Source: Marsupella aquatica
Taxonomy: Eukaryota; Marchantiophyta
DNA length: 64,000 bases
Assembly: GCA_973895155.1 (NCBI GenBank)
Contig: OZ316895.1
Span: 7,006,001-7,070,000 of the forward strand
Reading direction: 5' to 3'
A program made the position numbers and the translations under genes. Shown here one piece after another: positions 46,798-56,762 of this stretch. Position 1 is the stretch's first letter; the number at the start of each line of letters is the position of its first letter. The notes below the pieces were generated by a model, which had not been told where the DNA came from, did no database searches, and was given only the letters and a program-made list of their open reading frames with translations.

Positions 46798-46998
46798 TGG
46801 AGATCCCATCCTAGCTTATGGGTCATTCTTTTTGAGTGAGTGATTTCTTGTAGTTTAAAAAAACGGTCATTTTTCAGTGAGTGATGTCTTCTAATTTACA
46901 AAACTGTACATTTTTGTATGGGATGGAAATCCCATCCTAGCTTCGCTCTTTTACAGTGAGTGATCTCTTCTAATTTACAAAATTGTACATTTTTGTAC
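46798..46998. repeat. Diverged tandem repeat between PPR and kinase genes
   Basis: The block gatcccatcctagctt...gagtgagtgatttcttgtagttta recurs as gaaatcccatcctagctt...cagtgagtgatctcttctaatttacaaaattgtaca, with a third partial copy (gtgagtgatgtcttctaatttacaaaactgtaca) between them. It borders the stop codon of the minus-strand kinase gene, so part of it is that gene's 3' flank. Confidence 0.6.
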
Positions 46999-47001
46999 GT
47001 C

Positions 47002-49101
47002 CTACATATTGATTTGTTGCTGAACCTGTCTCGCCAATATTGTGTCTAACTCAGCACTTGGAGGCTCTGAACTGTATATGGGAGTGGGCTTAGAGGCTGG
47101 AAGCGATGGAACTGGAACATCTCCAGCAAGCATTTCGACAACACCTCGCATTGATGGCCGAGCTGAAGGATCAGGATGAGAGCATAACAACCCAACTTTC
47201 AAAATGACCTCCATTTTGCAGCGATCATACTCGAGTCGGTTGTCAACCGCACTGAACAGATCATTGTTAGTAAACTTATCCCATACCCAATCTACAAGCA
47301 CCTGTTCTTCGTCTGGGAGCATAGATGACAAAGCTTTCCGTCCGCATGCGACCTCTAAAAGCACGGCACCAAAAGCAAACACATCAGTCTTGTCAGTGAA
47401 TTTGCCTCGAGGAAAAACCTCTGGAGCAAGGTAACCAAGAGTCCCAGCCAGTCGAGTTGTGTTTGCTTCCATATGGTGATCTACCAAACGAGCAAGACCG
47501 AAATCCCCAAGCTTTGCATTCCACTGCTCGTCCAGCATAATATTTGAAGACTTGACGTCCCTATGCAAAACCTGTTGCTTCCATCCTTGGTGCAAATAGT
47601 CCAGAGCGCTTGCAGTGCCAGTGACTATGTTGAACCTTTGTGGCCAAGACAGACAAGTTCGTGAGCTGCCTTGGCTTTCACCAGATTCTGAGCTGCATTG
47701 GCTTTCACCAGACTGCGTAGTAAACAACGCCTTGTCAAGACTCCCATTCGGCATCAATTCATACACAAGCAAGTATTTTCCTTGGGAGGGATCTTTACAC
47801 CACCCTTGAAGCTGGATCAAATTCCTGTGTCTCAGCAGACCAATGATGGAAACCTCGGCCATGAATTCCTTCTCTCCCTGATTAGAGTCACTTTTGATTT
47901 TCTTCACTGCCACTGGAATCTTAGACGACGGCAACACTCCACGGTACACACTTCCAAACGCTCCTTGCCCTAGTTTTGACCCGTCGGAGAAGCGTTTAGT
48001 GGCCACACTCAGCTCCCTGTAGGTGAATCGCTTTGACAACTCTAGCCCCTTCATTGCTTCCTCTTCTACAAATGCACCTCGATATCCGCGTGTCCAAACG
48101 AGAGCACTGATGGCAATTATTATGCAAGCTATAAGAGGACAAGTTATACTCACTGAGATTACAATCGTCTTTGTCATGCGCTTCTTATTTCCCTTCGATT
48201 GTAACCGAGACGTTGGAGCACCGGTTGGAGAGCCTGCACCTGATGGACCCTTTGCAGGCACTGGTACTACCGTATGTAGATGAGGTTCAAAGCTCGAGTT
48301 AAAGGTCCAATCGCCGAGATAGAAATTGAACACGCCAGAGGAACCAGACCTGTCAGGTGTTCCAGAGGAACTCGAGAAACCCACCCACATGTACTCCTCA
48401 ACGAAATCGAAAAGATTCACTGTGTAGTTCAGCAGTGGGCCGTTGGGTCGAATGGAACTGTAGCTAAGTCTCACTTCGAACAGCCCAGTGTCGGCGCTAT
48501 AATCCACCCAAGCATATTTTGTGTCAATGTCTGAAAGAATCACCGCCGAGGTTGCATCTTCGGTAGCCACCGCTGTGATGTTCGTAAAGTCGAGGCTGAC
48601 ATGGTTCGAATTGATATCGTTGATAGGGAAATCCGGATTCTGGAAAGTGTCAAACTCAACGACTATGGATTTGACTTTAGTGGAGAAATTAGATGCAGCA
48701 TCAAAGATCCCCAAGCTTGCTCCAGCTGAGCCGGTAGATGAGTTACTCGCACTGATGACGAAGGCCATCCCATCTCCAGGCCAACTATTATCGTTCCTTG
48801 CGTCTATCGTGAACCAGGTACTGAAGGAAGCCACTTTTTGACTGGAGAGGTCCCGCAATTTGACTACCTGCTGGTAGTATGCGACTCCTACCTTCGAGAG
48901 ATTTCCACGATACAGAAGGGCTAATCGCCCGTCCAATATTCCATAGACTCTCACTCTCTGATTGGCTGGATCGTACGGATGAGCTTGCCCCAAACAGATG
49001 ATATTGGTTGAACAGTTGTAGTCATTGGCTTGCACAACGAAGTTCGCAACGCCTTGGCCAGAAATCCCACTGCAGTAACTCGAAGCAAAAATCATCAACA
49101 T
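47002..49101 (-). CDS. L-type lectin receptor-like kinase
   Basis: Intronless, 699 residues from ATG 49101 (an in-frame GTG lies one codon upstream; another ATG 16 bases upstream is closed at once by TGA). A short hydrophobic N-terminus is followed by an extracellular legume-lectin domain to about residue 270 (WPGDGMAFVIS, IVVEFDTFQNPDFPINDINSNHVSLDF, MWVGFSSSSG). A Pro/Gly/Ser linker leads to one membrane helix at about 313-337. The kinase follows: glycine loop GQGAFGSVYRG (about 378), VAVKK lysine (about 400), HRDVKSSN, DFGLARL, GTLGYLAPE, DVFAFGAVLLEVACGR. All catalytic residues are present, so it should be active. It acts at the plasma membrane, probably in perception of extracellular signals or stress. 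A Ser/Gln-rich insert (SGESQCSSESGESQGSS) sits in the N-lobe/C-lobe junction. Confidence 0.92.
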   Translation of the reverse strand: MLMIFASSYCSGISGQGVANFVVQANDYNCSTNIICLGQAHPYDPANQRVRVYGILDGRLALLYRGNLSKVGVAYYQQVVKLRDLSSQKVASFSTWFTIDARNDNSWPGDGMAFVISASNSSTGSAGASLGIFDAASNFSTKVKSIVVEFDTFQNPDFPINDINSNHVSLDFTNITAVATEDATSAVILSDIDTKYAWVDYSADTGLFEVRLSYSSIRPNGPLLNYTVNLFDFVEEYMWVGFSSSSGTPDRSGSSGVFNFYLGDWTFNSSFEPHLHTVVPVPAKGPSGAGSPTGAPTSRLQSKGNKKRMTKTIVISVSITCPLIACIIIAISALVWTRGYRGAFVEEEAMKGLELSKRFTYRELSVATKRFSDGSKLGQGAFGSVYRGVLPSSKIPVAVKKIKSDSNQGEKEFMAEVSIIGLLRHRNLIQLQGWCKDPSQGKYLLVYELMPNGSLDKALFTTQSGESQCSSESGESQGSSRTCLSWPQRFNIVTGTASALDYLHQGWKQQVLHRDVKSSNIMLDEQWNAKLGDFGLARLVDHHMEANTTRLAGTLGYLAPEVFPRGKFTDKTDVFAFGAVLLEVACGRKALSSMLPDEEQVLVDWVWDKFTNNDLFSAVDNRLEYDRCKMEVILKVGLLCSHPDPSARPSMRGVVEMLAGDVPVPSLPASKPTPIYSSEPPSAELDTILARQVQQQINM

Positions 49102-49121
49102 CACACAAATTCCATACGAGC

Positions 49122-49149
49122 AGGGTTTAGGGTTTAGGGTTTAGGGTTT
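49122..49149 (-). promoter_or_regulatory. Telo-box / short interstitial telomere repeat at the kinase 5' end
   Basis: Four tandem TTTAGGG units (AAACCCT on the kinase strand) end about 21 bases before the kinase start codon. Telo-boxes (AAACCCTAA) in 5' regions of plant genes are known binding sites for TRB-type proteins. Here the run is long enough to be also a small interstitial telomere tract. Confidence 0.6.
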
Positions 49150-52100
49150 CAAATCATGGAATGGCTGCCAGGCAACAACTGCAGGTGGCAACACATGTGA
49201 CGCATGACTCTGGATCAATGCAACATCATCACCTTGGTTGTAATTGTAGCAGCTGCGGTGAGTAAATCCTCCGTCCTCTAGTGTCATTCTGGTGGAAGAG
49301 GTACTAACCCGCCAATCGTCATGATCTAATGATATTCCGAGATGGCATATCGGCCACTCCCAATTTTCTCCGAACTTGCGTGCTTTCAAGTCAGTTCACT
49401 CCTCGTTGATTTGTGACCCCAGGGCCTATAGATTATTCCAAGCCAATTTGTATGAGCGTAACCCGCAGCTAGCGAGCAGCTCCATGGATCCAGCATTCCA
49501 TCAAGAATCAAGTTCGCACTTGGCGGTTCGTTCATTGTTCCTAAGGACTCGAGCTCGACTTCACTTGCAATCAAAAAATTGTTGCTGAAAGTGAATTCTG
49601 ATTCAGGCTCCTGAGACTCGAATTCTGATGACTAAGAACTGATTTGGGCGTCTACGGAATGAGTCTCTAATTAAGTCGGACCGGTCGTCCGGACTTGGAA
49701 AGGGATCACGACCTGAAGTTTGTAGAGCCCTCCTATGTATCATAGGGGCAACTTTTCCGGGATGTAAGACCTTTAAAATTCTGCATTACTTGAATACCTG
49801 CTGCAGGCTTCGAATTCAGTGATCCAACTCTATTATTTAGTAAGATCCAGGGGAACCCAAAGCAGGTTGTCAATCCACCGGCAGAAAATGTTGTCACCAT
49901 GTGCCACGAAAAGGTTTCCCCAGATGGGTCCAGGAACCAGACGACACTGTCGATGATTTCGATGCCCTCAAAAGTTTCCCTGCTTGCGTGCCTTCTGTGT
50001 CTAATCCTATAGAACCGACCGAGAACCCACAAGGGTCACTGCAAAAAGGCCAAAACGATTCTGTCGTACCAAACGAATTAAAACAGTAGAGTATTGCAAG
50101 GGGAACCGTAATCATTGTTCAAGGGCTCCAGCGCAAGAGAGACACAAGTCATATTATGATCCAGGTTCAAGATTTTTCTTATCACATCTAATTCCTATGA
50201 CGGTGCTCTGCCAGTAGGGGAAGCGAAGCGGTCACGTTGTCTTGTTTATTTTGGCGTAACTTGCTTTTCATTCGATCCAGTTCGGTCGATCACTTGTTTC
50301 GTCCGATGCACACCTGGGTCCGGCGACGTCACCGATCAATCACATTGCAATTGACTACCGTTAGTGGAGATTTTCGTCTCCATCCCATAAGTAACGTCGA
50401 CGTTATGAAGGAAGATTCCATGGCCTCCACCTCGTCCTATATATATGTACCACTGCCTCTCTGCTGGCTCATTACACTCACTAGAGCCACTGCTGATCGA
50501 TACAGTCCGAATATATAGTTATCCACGCCCTAAGCAACATACCGATGATATGTGTACATGCATGAGCGAGATGCAACACCCTCTCCCAAACAATCACGTT
50601 TGCAAGAAAGCAACAAGCCGCTCTGGCTCTTCTGTCAGCAGATCGATTAAGCTTGACAGCAAGCCCTGAGGTGGCTACGTACAGCACCGCACTAGCATCG
50701 TTAGGCATAGGTAAGTGTCGATCGATGTCTGTGTTTCCTTATCTGTGGATGGCATGTCACAGATTTCGCGAGATCTAGTGAAATGAACTTCCGGTATTTG
50801 GAAAACTGCAAGAAACTGCCGGCTGGCCGAGGAGATTAAGGAAGAACATCTAAAGCTCGACTGAACCGCGGTGCCTGTGAAGGGACAACCATGACCACCA
50901 GTACATTATTGCGAAGGAGTGAGCGGGTGTGAACGCGGAGTGAGCGTATTGAACGCGTGTACTGGCGGTTCGTGTTTTGAACGCGAGATTGAATCATCTG
51001 GAGTTCTTTGTACATTAAGTGATCGCTGAAGGACACAGATGAGTGAATATTTGAAGCAAATTGATAACAACCCACATTTGAATTTTGTTAGGCTACCGGG
51101 CTACAAGTGTACAGAGACTCATTGTAGACCCTGAAACTTGGATAGTGGACACGGAACTCTACAGCAAGTTCTGGTCGGTCGAGATACTGCCTTCCTAGCT
51201 AGACGCCAGCCCCGACTCGAAACAAAACTAATGACCCAAGTAAATGGGAAGCTATGCAAATGTGCTGTCGAATGGAATTCACTCTAATGGACTCCAGTGA
51301 AGGCTAGGGGCTTAGTCACAACTCCGTAGAAAGCTTAACTTTTTGCGCAACAATTCACTTTATGGCGTTCACCAAGACAGTTGAAGTGAAGATATCCAAA
51401 AAGGAGTAACAGTGGTAGGACGGAAAACCTCTTGCGTGGGAACTCGAACTTGGGAGGCTAATAACAATCTGGCTAAATTGTTAGACTCAAACAAGGTGAA
51501 CAGTGTTTGCTGTGTCTTCGGAGTCTTCGGTGCATGATTGATCAGCCGGTATGATCTTCGGATGGCCCTAACAGTTTCAGGATTCGAATGTAAGTTCTAG
51601 ACGTGACAAGATCGGTGGAATAATGCTGCATCAGAGACTTCGTAAAAGGAATCGAAAGAGGTATGGAACATCCGCAATCTGGATTGCCTAACTGTGGATC
51701 CAGGGCATGACTCGGAATGAGAGCTGAAGAGGGAAGTTAGTTACAAACCGTCACAAAAGTTGCACTGGATGACATCAGAATCCCTGGCAGATCGATCGAC
51801 CGAGCGACTTGGAAGGCTTGCATGCGCTGACTTTCTCTTGACGTGATCAACCGTTTCCCGATCAATAGTCTCATCAACAACCTGAGACTGACCACCGTTA
51901 CGATTGATGCACCAGCGACCATCGAGCCACTTAAAATGGAGGGAACTTGTCTCGTTCAAGGGTAATTGCGAAAGGTTGTACCAGAGAAGTTTCGGATGGC
52001 AGCAGACGCGTATGTTACCATCAGGAGTGTAGATTCTGGATGTTGCTAGTGTCTCGTTTGACATGAAAACCAGAGAGCATATGTGATCAGCTTCATGTAC

Positions 52101-52962
52101 CGTGCCGGGAGAATTGGAAAGGGAATGCGATTCGCAATGGATTGGAGCAGGAGTAGTGCACATACTAGGTGTGACAAGATCTCGAGGATCCGCAGGGGTC
52201 TCTCGGTCTTGCGACTTGCGGTGGCGTTTAATTTCGCAGGTAGTCGGGAATACAGGCGAAAGTTGTTGACAACCTTAATTTACCTATGGAAATCGTCTAT
52301 GTAGACTGGTTTCTCCTGGAGATCGTAAACTCCACACGCAGGAGAGTGTGCATCTTGGAAGAAATACGAAACCGAGAGAAAGGAAACATGAATGGATACT
52401 ATGAGTGCGAGGATCCTCTTGCACTCACCAGAGTAAGACCTTCTTCATCCACATGAGTTTTTAGGGTCGATTCCAATGACAATTGCACGTCCGTGAAAAC
52501 TTGGCACATGAGTCCTATACCCTGTGCTTGACAACAAATTTCAATCTGCACTTAACTTGTAGACTGAGAATGATCAATCTTACCATGGCAAATTAAGACA
52601 GTTGGTCTACATAAAATCGTATCTGCAGGATATCAAACTTCAACACGAGACTAACTTCCGCAAAATTGCGTCTCGTTAAATCACAAACTTGCGTTGAAAT
52701 TCATCCAAAGCTAAATAACCTGTAAACTATCGATAACTCGATCAAGTGCTCTCGAGGTTTCCACAGCTGTCTTCTAACTTTATGTTAATCTCGAGATCTC
52801 TTCCGGCGGCTATACTTCTAGCCATGAATGAAATGTCTCGAAGTAGGGTGTTTCCTCAAACAATACCCTTCGCCAATGTATTAACAAATGCCTGAAGAAA
52901 TCTTCTTCATGGGTGGAAACAAATATCTTCCAGCAAAATCCTTTTGAGGTCTTGACCTTCTG
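49150..52962. other. Intergenic, no supported gene
   Basis: ORFs are short and none has a recognisable domain; the longest (minus strand, 51741-52163, 140 codons) has no family resemblance and is not supported. A TATA-like element (cctatatatatgta) lies at about 50437-50450 with no long ORF downstream, so it could drive a noncoding transcript. Confidence 0.35.
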
Positions 52963-52979
52963 TTGTATGCCCTACTGCA

Positions 52980-53694
52980 GGTGAAGCAGCAAAACCTTGC
53001 ATATCCATACAGAAGTCGGTCCATCTTACAGCAGGAGTGTCCTGCAAATCCCCCCGCGAGCGCAGTGTGGAATGTAGTCTCTAGCCTCGTTCAAGCCCTG
53101 AGCGACGCCCGAGATGAGCTTCTCACATTGTTGACAAGCGACGGCGTTCAAGTAGCACGAAAATCTGATGCAGCTACAAAAGCTAGACAGAGCGGCAGGA
53201 GCCCGACGTCTAGGAGTCCGAGCAGGAGTCCATGTAGAAGCCCTTGCAGGAGCCTGAGTAGGCCTTTGTCTGCACCGTCAGACCTGAGGAGGTCAAGGAG
53301 TCCGTTGCGAGCATCAGGAGATTGTGGAATGATCAGAAGCTCCAACTCTTCAGGTAATCAAAAGTCTCGTACAATGACAGCGGCCTGTTACACTCCTCCC
53401 GTGTCGTTCGGCATGAATCTTCAGTTCGACAGTGTGCGGAGGGGAAGAAGCCCCCCCGCGGGTTGTCGGAGACCTGCAGGAAGGTACCAACCGATGACTC
53501 TGAACCAAAGAGGGATGATAACTCCGCATGGTTTAGAGTACGTTCAGGCCGTTGTTCCTGGCGAAAGAAGACGCCATTGTGCTGCAACCCGCTTTGCAGA
53601 ATTGCTACAAGCAGAAACCTATCAATTACGAGAGCGCAGGGTCGCCGAAGAATCTGCGGCCAGTGCCCTTCGCAGCAGACCCTCGTGGTATTAA
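52980..53694 (+). CDS. Possible last exon of a basic RS/SP-rich protein
   Basis: An acceptor-like cctactgcag precedes 52980, and the frame is open to TAA at 53694 (about 237 residues). It has a helical N-terminal part (VWNVVSSLVQALSDARDELL), then an RS/SP-type run (GRSPTSRSPSRSPCRSPCRS) and a basic C-terminus with an Arg/Glu helix. No known family. Upstream exons were not found; an optional intron may begin at 53352 (cttcaggtaat). It converges on the minus-strand giant gene. Confidence 0.3.
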
Positions 53695-53757
53695 CTGCGG
53701 ATCGTATTCAAAATTCTTTCTTTCGTCAGTACTGAAGATCATTCAGCTCTTCCATCA

Positions 53758-54115
53758 GCATTCTGGCACTGAAATCAGCAATTTAGATCCATTGTGTGCC
53801 AATTCGTGCTGTTTGGAGGTAGTTTAGTTTTCACGGGGACCCCGATTTGCTCGGTGAAATCGAGCTAGCATCCATTATTTTCAATTTGAAATGTACAGTC
53901 CATGATTGAACATTCACATTAGTGATCGATCTCAATTTATGTTTTGACACTGACAGTGGGTGGTATTGAAGATCAGCTTTCTGGAACTGAAATCAGCAAT
54001 TGAGACGCAGAGTCAAATATAAGATCCGATCCATTGTTTGCCAATGCATCTTTTGGAGGTAGTTTCATTTTCATGGGGACCCCAACCAATTTACTGGGTG
54101 AAATCGAACAAGCAT
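53758..54115. repeat. Diverged direct duplication of about 140 bp
   Basis: 53758-53895 (actgaaatcagcaattt..., gtttggaggtagttt.gttttca.ggggacccc, gggtgaaatcga) recurs at 53978-54115 with substitutions and small indels. Confidence 0.65.
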
Positions 54116-54302
54116 TAATTGGCATTAGTTCGAGTGTGTTTCACTTCCAACATGAACAGCCCCCACCGTCTTGTACAGCCCCCATGAGTGAAGGTGTAAA
54201 AGGCGTTTCACAGGCTCAATTCATGAGCACATGAAACACTCAATAAAATATTTTTTGGGTCTTTTTCTTAGAAATTACACCCTGCAACATACAGTGCAAC
54301 AT

Positions 54303-54408
54303 TTGGTATACCTTAATGCGATATGGTGACAAGTGCAAACAGCGTCATTGCACATTTTGGTATTCCATAATGCGGTATGGTGAGAGTTGCAAACAGCATC
54401 ATTGCAGC
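54303..54408. repeat. Two tandem copies of a 54-bp unit
   Basis: ttggtataccttaatgcgat...gcgtcattgcaca is followed directly by ttggtattccataatgcggt...gcatcattgcagc. No known function. Confidence 0.65.
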
Positions 54409-54636
54409 TATGTTCTCCCCCTAGTTACCATATTGAAACTCCTGCATGATAATAATGCAATTCTGCAGAGCCTGGCTGTTATAGCTATGGCAGATTGTAC
54501 CCTGTAAATCTGGAACACTTTTGGGCCGAACACTAACTTGAGCATCAGCTAGCTGTCATGGCTCTGGCGGATTGAATCCTGTACTTCCGGGAAGCTTTGG
54601 GCCGACCTTTCCTGAACACGAACTTGATCATCAGCT

Positions 54637-56762
54637 TCACAATGTGGAAGCTAGCAGATTGGCAACCAATGTGGACTCCGCGTGCTTCAGCGAATCAACC
54701 AATCCACGAGTACCGCAGAAGTTGGCCAGGCTTTGCCACAGAAGAGCCCGGGGGTTCCGTTTCACGTCATCAAAATTTCCAAAAACACAGAGGAACCGCT
54801 TCACTCTTGTCAGCATCACACAAGCTCTGTGCCGGTCTGCGGCAAATAGAGAGAAGTGTTTCCCTGCCACGAGAGAAATCAAGACAATGTCACTTTGCTG
54901 TCCCTGAAACGAGTCCACGTTGTGAACCGTCACCCTCTCATTCAAGTTCTCTGTTACCAGGAGTTTAGAGATGCATCTGTTCTGCTCCTCGTACAGCGTT
55001 AGAACGACGATATCGTTTCCCGTCTGGCACTTGGTGAGTTTCTGGCATACTTGCAGAATGGCTTGGGCTTCCGCTGTATTGTATATGGACGTCTTTCCCT
55101 GGTCTTTGGTGGGCACGCCGTGAATGTTGACCCAGAGTAATGGGTGATGCCAATCTCTTTCGTTCCGTCGTGTCGGGGAGGTCTGTAGCTCGTTCTGATA
55201 GATCTCAGCTGAGATGAAGCTGCAGATCGTCGGTGGCATCCGGTACTGCTCCCTGAGGAGCTTGACCTCACAGCCATTGGACACCAGGTCGAAAATGCTC
55301 GGCACTTTGATGGATCTGGAGGCTTTGCCAGAGCCTGAGAACGGGGGCAATTGGTAAGGATCTCCCAGTACTGTGAGCAGTGAGAGGTCTGGAAGACAAG
55401 TGAGAGGGTATACACAGTCTCCCTCAGCAGCTTGGGAGCATTCATCGATAACCATGGCCGTAACGTTTCCTCCCATCAAGCTTCTCGTGAAAGCCGGAGA
55501 GCCCACTAAGCCAAGGGTGCACACAAGTATTGGTACTGTGCCTCTCTTATTCTTAGTCCGCCAATCTTCGAGAGCTCCGGGGAGCTCACATCTTGCTTTG
55601 GTAACGACAATTGACTTGGCCAGCTTCTCGTAGAATGTTTCGTGCCAATCTACGAAGTAGTCTTCGCTCACTAACAACAACACCCCGGGAACTTGCTCCT
55701 CGGTCAATGCTTCTGCTAAGTTCCTGGCGGCTACGTTTTGGTAGGCAGTACATAGAAGTACCTCCCGCTCGCCTCGCGCATGAAGCCACGCTTTTGCGAC
55801 TGCTGTAATCAAACGTGTCTTTCCTGCACAGCAAGCATTAATGAAGGTTAGAAAGGTACCAGTTCTCCAGATTCCATTCCAAGCGGGATTCCAAGGCGAG
55901 CAACAATTTTATGAATGAGAATGCCAACGGATATGATCATGAGCTGACCTGTTCCTGGTGGCCCTATTGTAGCTGAAAGAGGAGACGTCAGGATCTGGAG
56001 CACTGCCTCTCGCTGGCTAACATTTAAGGAAGCAAAGACATCTTCAAAGTATTCCGATGTTAGCCGTGAAGCTTCTCTGGGAAACGCTGAGTGCTCTTGT
56101 TTCGTCGGAATCTGTGCTTTTCCATTCTGTGGTTTCTTAAACGTGTTCGTCTTTGTACATTGAGACGCTGCAAGTTCTGGTTTCCTCAGAATTTCTTCTT
56201 TCCCAAGCTGTGCCTTCTCAGACGAGCTTGCCGTCGTACATTTCGGCACATGACGTTCTGAGTTCTCCGTAATCTTTGCTTTCCAACATTGCTGTGGGTT
56301 GTTAGCAATGCTTGCCGTTGGACAGTTAGGGGCTGAATGCTCTGGTTTCTTTGGAATGTTTGATCTCACACGTAGCTGGTTCTGCCAAGTAATTTCTGTC
56401 CCACATTTGAGTGCAAGAGAGAGAAGGCGAGGGCATCTTTGTGGATGGCAAAGTAGATCGTAGAACGCATCCCGAAGACGTCGAAATTGGGGGTTGCGGC
56501 TCTTACTGTTGTCCACAATCACATTGCTGATGGAATTGATGTCGATCGGCAATGCCGGTGTCTTTAATGATGAGGACCGATCGCTCAAAGGAGATAACAC
56601 CACTGATTTCCCCGTGCGAGTCTGGGCTTGAAAAAATGCGGGTTTCTGACCATCGTTGAAGCGGAGTTCAACTCGCGAGCCTACGCTCGTTACTCGTGAC
56701 CGGAAGTCGCGCTGGAGGAGCCGCAGAGTGCTTCGAGAGCTCTCACTGATGCTTGCTGACGT
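54637..56762 (-). other. Repeated linker and UPF1-like SF1 helicase of the giant gene
   Basis: Exon 8 (56762-55949) has a linker with three to four imperfect repeats of about 27-29 residues (IPKKPEHSAPNC, ITENSERHVPKC, ILRKPELAASQC, IPTKQEHSAF). The helicase then starts: LNVSQREAVLQIL and GPPGTG. The intron (55948-55824) falls inside Walker A, and exon 9 continues with KTRLITAV. Further motifs: VIDECSQ (II), VLGDPYQLPP (III), LREQYRMPP (IV), VDSFQGQQSDIVLISLV (V), ACVMLTRVK (VI). All motor motifs are intact; family: Upf1-like SF1B, which moves 5'-3' on RNA or DNA. Confidence 0.85.
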
